Below are positions 26,953-36,757 of a stretch of 64,000 nt of DNA, one piece after another (position 1 is the stretch's first letter; every line of letters begins with the position of its first letter). The position numbers and the translations under genes were made by a program. This stretch comes from Ignavibacteria bacterium (GTDB taxonomy: Bacteria > Bacteroidota > Ignavibacteria > Kapaibacteriales > UBA961). The DNA lies in the NCBI GenBank assembly GCA_016720145.1, contig JADJXV010000008.1, forward strand, positions 1 to 64,000, read 5' to 3'. The notes under the pieces are model-generated. The model was not told where the DNA came from. It saw only the letters and a list, made by a program, of their open reading frames with translations, and did no database searches.

Positions 26953-28104
26953 ATGCCTACATCAAGAATACTAATCACTTGTCCAAAACGAATGACATCA
27001 TACCTCAAAGCCGAGCTCATTGAGCTCGGCTTTTCTATTATCGGTGAGTCATTCGCCGGTGTATCCATAGAAGGTACTTTCGCCGATACACTTCGTCTTA
27101 ATCTCCATCTGCGCACAGCACACCGTGTGCTTTATTCACTCAAAGATTTTCGTGCGGTGACACCGGCTGATTTGTATTATCATACTTCTCGTATTCCGTG
27201 GGAAACCATTGTTCCGGATGATGGTTACGTCAGTGTTGTATCTGCAGTCGAGACGCCAAGTATCAACAACACGCAATTCGCCAATGTCAAATGCAAAGAT
27301 GCAATTGTCGATAGAATTCGCACCAAAACCAACAAGCGTCCCGACTCCGGCTCAGACACGGACCGCACTGTCGTCTTTCTTTACTGGAAAGGTAATGATT
27401 GCTGTATCTATCTCGACACTTCCGGCGATTCACTCTCCAAACGTGGCTACCGGAAGCTCCCACACGCGGCACCTATGCGTGAAACATTAGCAGCTGCAAC
27501 AATTATGGCTACTCGTTGGGATAGAAAATCCAATTTTGTGAATCCAATGTGCGGCAGCGGTACCCTTGCGATCGAAGCAGCTCTCATTGCGACCAATAGA
27601 GCTCCGGGACTGCTACGGGAGAATTTTGGCTTTATGCATGTACAGGAATACAACCCTGCAGTATGGCAATCACTTATAAAATCTGCCACGTCAGCAATCA
27701 TCCCTTTCAACGGCAGGATTATCGCCACTGACCACGATGCAAAAGCTATTTATGCCATTCGTGAAAATGCCCGCCTCGCCGGTGTGGACCGGTTGATCGA
27801 AATCGACTGCTGTGACTTCCGAGACACCACCGTTCCCGCAGGTGGAGGTGTAGTGATGCTGAACCCAGAATACGGCGAGCGCCTCGGCGATATCGAACAC
27901 CTCGAAACCGTCTATAAAGAAATCGGCGACTTCTTCAAGAAAAAATGCAGTGGCTATTACGGATATATCTTCACGGGGAATATGGACTTAGGCAAAGGTG
28001 TCGGATTACGTGCCAAGCGCCGTGTGGAGTTTTTTAATGCTGATATTGATTGCCGGTTGTTTGAATTCGAACTTTACACCGGGTCGAAAGAAGCGAAAGA
28101 ATAA
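26953..28104 (+). CDS. THUMP-domain class I SAM-dependent RNA methyltransferase (RlmL N-terminal-like)
   Basis: A 383-residue protein with an N-terminal ferredoxin-like/THUMP region (RTAHRVLYSLKDF, about 50-150). The Rossmann methyltransferase has NPMCGSGTLAIEAALIA at about 197 and IIATDHDAKAIYAIRENARLAG. It resembles the rRNA guanine-N2 methyltransferase half of RlmL. The usual NPPYG catalytic motif reads NPEYGERLG here, with the second Pro replaced by Glu. Whether activity is kept is uncertain. It follows glnN after 70 bp. Confidence 0.88.
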   Translation: MPTSRILITCPKRMTSYLKAELIELGFSIIGESFAGVSIEGTFADTLRLNLHLRTAHRVLYSLKDFRAVTPADLYYHTSRIPWETIVPDDGYVSVVSAVETPSINNTQFANVKCKDAIVDRIRTKTNKRPDSGSDTDRTVVFLYWKGNDCCIYLDTSGDSLSKRGYRKLPHAAPMRETLAAATIMATRWDRKSNFVNPMCGSGTLAIEAALIATNRAPGLLRENFGFMHVQEYNPAVWQSLIKSATSAIIPFNGRIIATDHDAKAIYAIRENARLAGVDRLIEIDCCDFRDTTVPAGGGVVMLNPEYGERLGDIEHLETVYKEIGDFFKKKCSGYYGYIFTGNMDLGKGVGLRAKRRVEFFNADIDCRLFEFELYTGSKEAKE

Positions 28105-28295
28105 TACGCTGATAGAGCAGATTTTTATGATTTTCATTGTTCTTTGAGTCGTAAAATTACCGTGGATTTTCTCAACACTGTCACCCCCCTGAATCAACTC
28201 TACTGTAAATAAAATTTGGTATTTTGCATTTGGTCAGGATGTAACTTTCTGCTGAATTTCACTTCTTACCGGCATCAATTATTCACGGAGTCCAT

Positions 28296-30444
28296 TTGAT
28301 GAAATTTCTACGGTATTTTTTTCGAAAACCTACCCTGACTTCATTTACTATACTTGCATTATTTATAGCAAGTTGTAATGATTTACCCACAAGATTTGTC
28401 GCGCCAATATTTGACTTCGGTCTCACCCTCCCGCTTATCGATTCTCTCATAACCCTCGATCAGATGGTACAAGACTCAGCGCTTCTTCGCAAGGATGGTC
28501 TTGGGAATTTAATATTGGTGCAAGGTGCTCAGCTCCCGGTGACAATGATCGGTGACTCACTTCGCTTACCTTCGATGACGGTTAATTATACCAGCACAGC
28601 TCTTGAACAATCACAAGTTCTTGATAAAATTAGATTTGGCAATACTGCATCTATTCCACTTCGAGTATTCTATCCTTCACTCCCACTTCCACCTGCAAAA
28701 GCGGCTATCCCTTCACTCGGCGCCGGCTCAGACTATATCGAGTCACCGGTTTTGTCAACCAATGATGGTGAATACGCTATCTTCCGCTCAGCTACACTTC
28801 AGATAATTATCACCAACAACTTCCCGATCAACCTCGAAATCGGTACATTGCCTGCTCAATCTTCAGCAGGATTTATTCTTTCAACTCCCGGGCAACAAGA
28901 TATATTTCTTCCACTTACCATCGCTCAGCGCTCAATTCCAACTATGCAAACTCGGGGTGATTCTACAAGTGTAGGAGGAGCGATTATACTCAATATTTCC
29001 GAACAGAGACTCACGCAGGATTCACGCATCAAAGCTGTTCTGCGTTCGACAGGATCCAACGGTACTCAGGTGAATTATGACTCAACAAATACTCTGCGTT
29101 TTCGCGTGGTTCTACAGAATACATCACTCCGTCAAGCGAAAGTATCCATTGCGAAGCAAACATTGCATTTCTATGCCACTACAGTATTTACCGACAATGC
29201 GATTTTGACAGAAGCTGTCCTCCGGGCTTTTACTGCGCAGCTTAATCTAACCAATACCTTTCCTGTTTCAGGTATGGTATCTGTCCGTCTTCCACAGCTC
29301 CACAGATTGACTGACGGAATGGAATTTACGTCTCAGTTTCCACTGTCCAAAAATCAATCCAAATCAATAACTCTTACTTCAGGTGGCGTTGAATATCGTC
29401 TCACTCCGGACTCTATCGACCTTGCAATGAATAATGGTCAAATCAAAGAATTACACTTTGCAATCGATGTACACACCGACGCGATACCAACAACTGCCAA
29501 AGAAGTCTTCGACGAAAATGACAATTTCAAACTCAGCGGAGTCATTGCTTCGCTTGGACTTACATCTGCATCCGGCATTTCACTTCCAAAGACAAGTATT
29601 GCCTTTAGCTCTACGGTGGATTTCGTTCCTCAAGGAAATATAGATAAAATCACCTTCAATCGCCTGCTTGCCAAAGACTCCTATCTCGAAGTACAGCTCT
29701 TCAATTCAGCCGGTGTGAGTGCGAATTTCAGTGGAAAAGCTACCCTGCTTGATCTATCCGGTAAAGTACTCGCAATAGTCAATATTCCTTCACAAGGTAT
29801 TGGATCAGCTATTATTAGCGGAGCAACGACCATACCTTTTCAGACGACACTCAGTATCCCTCTCGGAGCTCTCGATATTCCAGAATTCCCAAAGTATGCA
29901 CGTATTGAAGCGAGTGTGACGACGAATACGAACACACCATTTCTCGTACGTAATCAAGATTATTTTCATGGAACGGCTGAAGTGAGAATCCCGTTAACAT
30001 TGACTGTTTCAGGTGGTAATTTTCATAAAATTGACTCGATGAATGTATCGTCAGAAATTCTAAAACGTCAGAAAAAATCTTACGTGGGCTAAGCTCACAA
30101 TGGAAACGAAAAATAGCATTCCTGCAAACATTGGTTGTGTCGTACAATTCTATGATTTACAAGGGAATGTGACACTTAAGATCCCGAAAACAGGTTCCAT
30201 TTCATTCATATCGGCTCCTTATGCAAATGACGGTATCTCCAGTGGCGAGACCAAATCAGCGTTCTCACTTGATGTGGATTCTGCTGAAGTAGCTACAATT
30301 CTCTCTTCTGCTCGGTTTGGAATTGACGTATCCTTCAATACCGACCCAACTAGTACTACTACTACCTACAGACGATTCCTCACCAGTGATTATCTCCATG
30401 TGCGAGCAATGCTTGAATTTAAGGGGAATACTGATGCTCGGTAA
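28296..30444 (+). CDS. Large surface lipoprotein of unknown function, frameshifted near its 3' end
   Basis: The first frame (28296-30092) encodes 598 residues with a lipoprotein signal (ALFIASC, Cys about 27) and long beta-rich, Ser/Thr-rich sequence, likely exposed at the outer membrane. After LEILK-type sequence at about 30062 the frame ends in QKKSYVG. A second frame, open from 30064, reads NVRKNLTWAKLTMETKNSIP and on to 30444, which fits the preceding part in style. The change is explained by one extra A in the AAAA tract at 30062-30065. No family is recognised. The next gene, an outer-membrane barrel, overlaps its end by about 11 bp, so the two likely work together. Confidence 0.65.
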
Positions 30445-31876
30445 TTTATGCATGAGCTTTTGCATCACAGTACTCTACTTTTTGAGTATGCCCTCACTTA
30501 CCGCTCAATCACAGCTCGATATTTCCGGTATGGCACTCGGCAAAGCTGGTGTAGCGTTCACACGAGGAACAGACGCGCTATCTTCAAATCCCGCAAATAT
30601 TTACACCTCAGATACAACTTATGTATTACATTGGACTATCATGTCTGCCGGTGCTTTAATCGGCAGTAGTGTGTTCACAATTAAGGATATTAACTACTAT
30701 TTTGGTGGCGATGGCAGTGTCGATGCGTACGGCAGTTGGAATCCGCGCTATCTCTCACCGTCTGAAAGGGATATCTTCGCTCAGAAAGTCGATAATAGCA
30801 CTATTGTCGCACAGGTGGAGACAATGCCAATCGGAATTGTACTCACCCTGCCGAATTCCGGAACACTTGGCTTTAGTATTATTAATTCACTCCAATTACA
30901 GCTCCAATTCCCCGATAAATTCTCGCAACTTTTCAATGGTTACGCCGGGAAAGAACGCCTTGAAATTTCAGGTGGGCAGTATTCTGCTCTCATGACGTCG
31001 AGCTATGGGGTGACCTACGCACAGAATATGAAGATTTCGGGTGTGAACCGCTCATACATGAATTATTTCTCAATCGGCGCAACGTTGAAATTTATTCGAG
31101 GTTCGCTGATGCAGGAACTTGACCCATCCAATTCTGCGACTCTAACGCCATATATTCCTGAGACTTGGGACTCGACCTACAATTGGGCAGTCAATGTACG
31201 CTATCAAGCACGTTTTTCGGGAAGTGCGCCTCAAGAACTCAGTATTGGGAATTTTACCGGCTTCGGGGGTGAGACGACGGGTGTGGGGATGGGTATTGAC
31301 TTTGGTTGTACCACCAATCTGACTGAACCGGACAGCAGCGGACGTCAGGCGATGATTGCATGCTCACTTCTCGATTACGGGTGGATTTCATGGAATACTA
31401 CATCGAAAATTTATACATCAGATGCTCGTGATACAATTGTCGGAGTCACACAAGTCACTAATTCTCAAATAGATAAACTCAAAGGAAATGCGCAGACCGG
31501 TGGTTTCCAAACAGATCTTCCGATGCGCCTTCGTTTTGGAATATCAGTGCCGCTACGCTTGCGTCTCTTGGAAATGCCGCTTACGATCATGGCTGAATTC
31601 ACCCAAGGACTCAAATCCATCGGCGCAAATACAACTAATCCTCGGTTTGGTCTTGGGATGCAAGTCGGTGACAAAGGTCTTTTATGGCGGCTCGGTATGC
31701 AGGCTGGAGGCATTGAAGGCCTGAGTATATCTGCCGGTATCGGTAGCAATTGGAAAATAGTAAATTTTGATATTTCAATAGGTTCGGTACGTGCTGCACT
31801 CGGCTACGCTTCGGCTCGAATGTTCAATTATTCCGCAGGGGTTAATTTTCGCCTTCCGGTATCGCATCTTTTGTAA
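30434..31876 (+). CDS. DUF5723-like outer-membrane beta-barrel protein
   Basis: A protein of about 480 residues with a signal peptide (FCITVLYFLSMPSLTAQ) and an early segment GMALGKAGVAFTRGTDALSSNPAN. That early segment is typical of DUF5723/PorV-PorQ-like long-chain barrels, in which the first strand is preceded by a glycine-rich AALGGAG-like motif. Alternating hydrophobic strands run to the end (AGVNFRLPVSHLL). It is probably an outer-membrane protein. Met 30434 is preferred because earlier in-frame Mets lie deep within the preceding lipoprotein gene; Met 30452 is also possible. Confidence 0.75.
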   Translation: MLGNLCMSFCITVLYFLSMPSLTAQSQLDISGMALGKAGVAFTRGTDALSSNPANIYTSDTTYVLHWTIMSAGALIGSSVFTIKDINYYFGGDGSVDAYGSWNPRYLSPSERDIFAQKVDNSTIVAQVETMPIGIVLTLPNSGTLGFSIINSLQLQLQFPDKFSQLFNGYAGKERLEISGGQYSALMTSSYGVTYAQNMKISGVNRSYMNYFSIGATLKFIRGSLMQELDPSNSATLTPYIPETWDSTYNWAVNVRYQARFSGSAPQELSIGNFTGFGGETTGVGMGIDFGCTTNLTEPDSSGRQAMIACSLLDYGWISWNTTSKIYTSDARDTIVGVTQVTNSQIDKLKGNAQTGGFQTDLPMRLRFGISVPLRLRLLEMPLTIMAEFTQGLKSIGANTTNPRFGLGMQVGDKGLLWRLGMQAGGIEGLSISAGIGSNWKIVNFDISIGSVRAALGYASARMFNYSAGVNFRLPVSHLL

Positions 31877-32245
31877 TTTATTGGTTTTAATTTTGCAATG
31901 TTGTCAAATATTGTAGGTGTCTGAACATATAAAATCTCTGTGTGATTATTAAGAAACAAGTGACCTTTTTGAGAAAAATAAGAAGCGATTACGTCAGTAG
32001 TAACTTTAAGGATAGTATTGATTTAGATTACGATACCGAAAACCGTTTTCGTAGGAAAGTAGAATTCTTTGTATTAAATTTGCATGCGATTTTTAGGATT
32101 TTTAAGATTAATATCTAACAAAGTCGCAATTTGATGTAACGTCTAGTTTTATCATAAACTAAATTGCAATTTATCTAAAAAACTTTATGTATTTTCGAAC
32201 TAATCGTAATAAGAAATGTAAAACATAACAATTCGGGGTAACAAG
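31877..32245. other. Intergenic, AT-rich, no gene seen
   Basis: No plausible coding frame, tRNA or strong terminator. Directly before the next gene is a ribosome binding site-like GGGGTAA, 7 bp ahead of the ATG at 32246. Confidence 0.6.
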
Positions 32246-32839
32246 ATGAAATACATTAAGCTATATCAACTTCTCTTATTTTGTTTGGTGATAATTCCTG
32301 TGATTTCAGGTTCCCATTGCGATCCGTTGAACTGTTCTCCGCATCCGACTACTGCGGATGTTCACGATTCTCGTGTTTATGTTGTTCTTAAAGGACCATA
32401 CTCGATTAGCGAGTCTGCAACAGCCACAGTGGACAAACAGTCAATTGGACTTATCAAATCAGGAGAATCACAGTATATAAGGGTGGATTCAGGTAATCAT
32501 GACGTAGTTGCAACTACTATCAATCTTCCAACAACCTTTAAATCAACAGTTACCGTAGGCAATAATCAATATTATTACTTCGAAGTAGCATGCGATCCAG
32601 GGAAAGTAACATTTAAGGCCGATGGTCTTTATGCGTTAGATGGAACTTCACTTCATGCATACGTGAATGGTGTTTCACAAGGAATTATTTTGCCTGGTCA
32701 GACTCTTTCGATTGAAAATGTCCCACCAGGGCTTGACATACCTTTCACCTTTCTTGATGATTCTAAAAAATTACGCTATAGTACTACGATGACAATCCAA
32801 TACGAATCAACCAATTTTATAGAGATTCCTTATCGGTAG
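32246..32839 (+). CDS. Secreted hypothetical protein (DUF2846/PEGA-like)
   Basis: A 197-residue protein with a signal peptide (LLLFCLVIIPVISGSHC; the Cys could serve as a lipobox). The mature part opens with SRVYVVLKGPYSISESATA and continues with a DSGNHDVVA segment, the style of DUF2846/PEGA beta-sandwich domains that often decorate envelope lipoproteins. A strong purine-rich ribosome binding site precedes the ATG. It has no operon partner: recG downstream is convergent. Function is unknown. Confidence 0.65.
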   Translation: MKYIKLYQLLLFCLVIIPVISGSHCDPLNCSPHPTTADVHDSRVYVVLKGPYSISESATATVDKQSIGLIKSGESQYIRVDSGNHDVVATTINLPTTFKSTVTVGNNQYYYFEVACDPGKVTFKADGLYALDGTSLHAYVNGVSQGIILPGQTLSIENVPPGLDIPFTFLDDSKKLRYSTTMTIQYESTNFIEIPYR

Positions 32840-32972
32840 TTCGAACTCTTAATGTTTTTCTTACGGCAGAAATCTATTAATTTCATGTAGTTACTGTTGT
32901 TCGTTTAACTGAAAGTCAGCTCTAACTAGTGCTATAGCTGATTATAAGCACACAGAACTCAAACCTCCCACA

Positions 32973-35243
32973 CTACGCCACATCAAAAAAGCCCTTTTCA
33001 CCTGCATATTGCCGTAAAAATTCCATACGTGTTTGCTGATGTTCTGGCCGTCTCAAATGCGGATCTTGCTCAATGAGACCAAATGCTTCGCGCTTTGCAA
33101 GTGCTATAATTTCAAAATCACTAACCAAATCCGTAAATTCAAAATCGGGCACTCCGGATTGCCTAGTACCCATCACATCACCCGGACCGCGCAGCTTCAT
33201 ATCGACCTCTGCTATCTTAAATCCATCTGTAGTTTCCTCCATTGTTTTCAGTCGTACTACTGCTTTTAAGCGTTCAGATAATTCAACTTCTTTCTTGCCA
33301 AGTAAATATTGAAAATGATCTTTCGTTGCCAAAAAACAGTACGATTGTTCAGCTCCACGCCCTACTCTTCCCCGCAACTGATGCAATTGCGCAAGTCCAA
33401 ATCTATCAGCATTTTCGATCAACATCACGCTTGAATTCGGGATGTCAATTCCTACCTCGACCACGGTCGTCGCTACTAAAATATCAAACTCTTTATTTTT
33501 GAATGCTTTCATTGCGTCGTCTTTTTCATACCAGAACATCTGACCATGGAGCAAACCGAGCTTAAATTCCGGAAATACTTCTTTTTGTAAATGTTCGAAG
33601 TGTTCGACTGCTGATTTCAAATCAACTTTTTCAGATTTCTCAACAAGTGGATAGACGATAAATGCCTGCCTACCGAGCTGTATTTCCTTACGAATGAATT
33701 GAAATGTCTCACTAAGCTTCGATTCAAAAACCACTTGCGTGATTATAGGTTTACGCCCGACCGGCATTTGATCGATCACCGACACGTCAAGGTCGCCATA
33801 AAGTGTCATTGAAAGTGTACGTGGAATTGGCGTCGCGCTCATGACGAGCACATGCGGTGATATAGGCAACTCAGTCCCCTCAATCGTATGTGAACGGATT
33901 CCCATTTCACGCAGCTTTGAGCGTTGCATCACACCAAAACGGTGCTGTTCATCAACCACGACGAGACCGACTTTATGATAATCGACCGTTCGTGATTCGT
34001 CCGTTGCATTTCCTGAAAATAGTGCGTGAGTACCAATAATAATTTTAGCTTGACCGTTTGCAATTTTCTCTTTTATTTCCCGACGCATTTTCGCTTTTTG
34101 CCCACCGATTAACTGAACAATTTCAATTCCCATGCCTTCTAAAAAATTGGACAGTGTATGAAAATGCTGTTCAGCCAAGATCTCTGTCGGTGCCATGAGC
34201 AAGGTCTGATAGCCAGCGTCAATTGCCATGAGCATTGCAAATAGCGCAACGAGTGTTTTCCCCGAACCCACATCGCCCTGAAGTAAACGATTCATAGGTT
34301 TACCGCTTACAAAATCTTCTGCAATTTCACGAATCACTCTTTTTTGAGCGGATGTGAGTTCGAAGGGTAAATTATCGAGCAGTATTCTCGCACGCTCACT
34401 TTTGGGATTAATCACTAATCCGCGTTCGAGAATTTTCACACCACGTTTGCGGAGAGCAAGCATCATTTCAAAGAAGAATAATTCTTGAAATTTCATACGC
34501 TTACGAGCTTGTTCGACGGCTAAAGTCGTCTCGGGGAAATGTAAATTACGAGCTGTATCGGCGAGGGATGGCAGGTTGAGTTTTTGGAGAATTGACAGCG
34601 GAATTGTTTCTTTTAGTTTAGGTAATTCTACTTCTATCACATCTTCAACGATTGACCGAATCTGCCGCATCGACAAATGCACGTTTTTCATCGCTTGTGT
34701 GATTCGGTATTTGGGTAGAATTTTACCCTGCTTATATAACTGTTCGTCTTCCTCATCGATTTTGAGCACTTCCGGATGATGAAAACTCACTTTTTTGTAC
34801 TTGTCATCATACTCTGGAGTGCCACTGACGACGACCAACACTCCTTCACGAAGGACGACTCTGAAATAATTCACCATTTGAAAAAAAATGATTTCGGCCG
34901 TTCCTCCCGAATCATCCCCAAGGGTGGCAATCAGCATCGACCGACTACCGCCACCGAAAGTATTTTCACGGACTTTGGTGATACGAGCGACGACGGTGAT
35001 TTCTGTTTTCACATTAATTTCTTCGGCACGAGATATATCCATTTCACCTGAAAAGAGATTGGATCTACGCACTTTCGCGCCAAGCGCAGCGAGTGTAACT
35101 ACAGTATTTCTATCAATATACGAACGTGGATAATAACGGAGCATGTCGGCAGCGGTGAGGAGACCGGCAGTGGCGAGTGCCTCTGCTCGTTTCGGTCCTA
35201 CGCCTTTGATATATTGGAGTGGTAATGGTTTTGATTCGTTCAT
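32973..35243 (-). CDS. recG: ATP-dependent DNA helicase RecG
   Basis: A 756-residue helicase that remodels stalled replication forks and Holliday junctions. It has an N-terminal wedge/OB domain (about 60-200, beginning PLQYIKGVGPKRAEAL), Walker A GDVGSGKTLVAL, the DExH box VVDEQHRFG, SATPIPRTLS, and C-terminal motifs VEVGIDIPNSSVM and QLRGRVGRG. The start is the Met at 35243, immediately before ESKPLPLQYIKG; 19 upstream in-frame residues are unlike the family. It stands alone on its strand, convergent with the secreted protein gene. Confidence 0.96.
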   Translation of the reverse strand: MNESKPLPLQYIKGVGPKRAEALATAGLLTAADMLRYYPRSYIDRNTVVTLAALGAKVRRSNLFSGEMDISRAEEINVKTEITVVARITKVRENTFGGGSRSMLIATLGDDSGGTAEIIFFQMVNYFRVVLREGVLVVVSGTPEYDDKYKKVSFHHPEVLKIDEEDEQLYKQGKILPKYRITQAMKNVHLSMRQIRSIVEDVIEVELPKLKETIPLSILQKLNLPSLADTARNLHFPETTLAVEQARKRMKFQELFFFEMMLALRKRGVKILERGLVINPKSERARILLDNLPFELTSAQKRVIREIAEDFVSGKPMNRLLQGDVGSGKTLVALFAMLMAIDAGYQTLLMAPTEILAEQHFHTLSNFLEGMGIEIVQLIGGQKAKMRREIKEKIANGQAKIIIGTHALFSGNATDESRTVDYHKVGLVVVDEQHRFGVMQRSKLREMGIRSHTIEGTELPISPHVLVMSATPIPRTLSMTLYGDLDVSVIDQMPVGRKPIITQVVFESKLSETFQFIRKEIQLGRQAFIVYPLVEKSEKVDLKSAVEHFEHLQKEVFPEFKLGLLHGQMFWYEKDDAMKAFKNKEFDILVATTVVEVGIDIPNSSVMLIENADRFGLAQLHQLRGRVGRGAEQSYCFLATKDHFQYLLGKKEVELSERLKAVVRLKTMEETTDGFKIAEVDMKLRGPGDVMGTRQSGVPDFEFTDLVSDFEIIALAKREAFGLIEQDPHLRRPEHQQTRMEFLRQYAGEKGFFDVA

Positions 35244-35337
35244 CGGAATATGGTAATTGTAAAAAAAATACCTTGAGTTAACAGCAATATCGTACACCAA
35301 ATCGTAGTGAGCAAATATTATTTTGCATTCGGTGAAT

Positions 35338-35407
35338 TTTCCACAACAAAACCCCGTTTCTTTATCTGAAACTGGGCTTTGATTTGAGGGCAGTTTCGGG
35401 TTTTATG
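35338..35407 (-). repeat. Terminator-containing repeat, copy 1
   Basis: About 70 bp that match 36691-36757 at roughly 85% identity in the same orientation. It includes a hairpin (CCCCGTTTC/GAAACTGGG, about 35350-35379). On the minus strand the sequence just before it reads SQMKTVEP and then a stop, similar in style to the end of a T9SS sorting domain. It may be the relic of the 3' end of such a gene. It lies between recG and the RhuM/Doc gene. Confidence 0.65.
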
Positions 35408-35464
35408 GCTCAACGGTCTTCATCTGGGAAAGACGATGATTTCATTTTCTGTAATATTCCCTAA

Positions 35465-36430
35465 TTACTTATTTACTATCAGGTTAACAACAAGTTTGAT
35501 CATAAGTTCTTTATCTGCTGGGTCACTTTGGGCAACTAATAATGCTAAAGTAACCAATGCGTTATCATTGATTTTCAATTCTCCATTTTTCTTAAAACGG
35601 TGCTTATTTTTTTCCAAAAACCACACGAACATAAACGCACCGATACGTTTATTCCCATCACTAAACGGATGATTCTTGATGATAAAATAGAGCAAATGCG
35701 CCGCTTGCTCTTCGATAGTCGGATACACATATTCTCCATCAAAACTTTGAATAATATTACCCAACGTACCCTTGAAACTGTCATCTTTAGGATTTCCAAA
35801 AAGGTCGGTTGCTTCTTTGGCAAAAATCAGTTGCTTTTTGAGTTCGGCTATTGCTTCGATTGCTTCTTCATAGTGAATAATGTAGGTTATATTTTCATTA
35901 AGGTTGTCGATTGTCAGACTCTGACTGTCGAATTGATTGAGTAGGATAAAACTTTGAGTATAATTGCTCAGAATATCCAACAAACCTTTTGCCTCTTGTA
36001 GTTGCAAATCATGTGAATTTCCACCTTTACTTATGAGTTGAACGACTTGCTGTAATTGGTCTAAACGTTTTTGATTTATGGCGTAACCATTTGTTAGATA
36101 ATCTTTTAGGCGTTGGGTAGCCCACTGGCGGAATTGGGTTCCACGTTTGGAATTTACACGGTAGCCAACAGATAAAATCGCATCGAGGTTGTAGAATTCT
36201 ACTTGATAGGTTTTGCCATCGCCTGCAGTTGTTGCATTTTTTGCAACAACTGATTCTTTTAAGAGTTCACCTTCCTTGAATATTTTTTTTAAGTGCCTGG
36301 AGATAACTGACTTATCTCTTTCAAACAATATACATAAATCATTAAGAGGTAACCAAAATGTTTCGTTCTCATACTGTACATCTAATTGTACTTGCCCTTG
36401 CGGGTCAATATAAAGCACTGTTTCATTCAT
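35465..36430 (-). CDS. RhuM-type protein with C-terminal Fic/Doc domain
   Basis: A 321-residue protein. The N-terminal 120 or so residues match the virulence protein RhuM family (LPLNDLCILFERDKSVISRH, then NLDAILSVGYRVNSKRGTQF). After a helical linker, the C-terminal domain carries HPFSDGNKRIGAF at about 260-272. The Lys in GNKR is the Doc version of the Fic loop, and Doc phosphorylates EF-Tu instead of adding AMP. It is thus a likely toxin or regulator of a mobile module. No antitoxin gene is adjacent. Direct repeats at 35338-35407 and 36691-36757 flank it, suggesting insertion. Confidence 0.85.
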   Translation of the reverse strand: MNETVLYIDPQGQVQLDVQYENETFWLPLNDLCILFERDKSVISRHLKKIFKEGELLKESVVAKNATTAGDGKTYQVEFYNLDAILSVGYRVNSKRGTQFRQWATQRLKDYLTNGYAINQKRLDQLQQVVQLISKGGNSHDLQLQEAKGLLDILSNYTQSFILLNQFDSQSLTIDNLNENITYIIHYEEAIEAIAELKKQLIFAKEATDLFGNPKDDSFKGTLGNIIQSFDGEYVYPTIEEQAAHLLYFIIKNHPFSDGNKRIGAFMFVWFLEKNKHRFKKNGELKINDNALVTLALLVAQSDPADKELMIKLVVNLIVNK

Positions 36431-36690
36431 GATAAATGTCCTTAATTGTGGAGTTCTTACTTAATTTTCTTGAAAATTCTGTCTAAATTTCCGCAAATAG
36501 AATACCACAACAGTCATCATGTGGAATAATTTCTAATAATCTCGGAATACATTACATAAATTATTGTGTTTAATCAACTTCCGAAAAGTTTCCTCGACAC
36601 TTGGACGGCACACTTCGGCTACGTTCAATGAAGGAAGATACCCGCAGACGTTGGGAATATGCAGAACAATAAATAAAAAATATTAGCTGA

Positions 36691-36757
36691 TTTCCACAAC
36701 AAAGCCCCGCTACTTTATCAGAAACGGGGCTTTGATTGAGAGCAGTTTCGGCTTTAC
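36691..36757 (-). repeat. Terminator-containing repeat, copy 2
   Basis: It matches the copy at 35338-35407. The hairpin AAAGCCCCG/CGGGGCTTT (36701-36733) follows the stop of the DUF1501 gene, so this copy probably works as its terminator. Confidence 0.7.
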
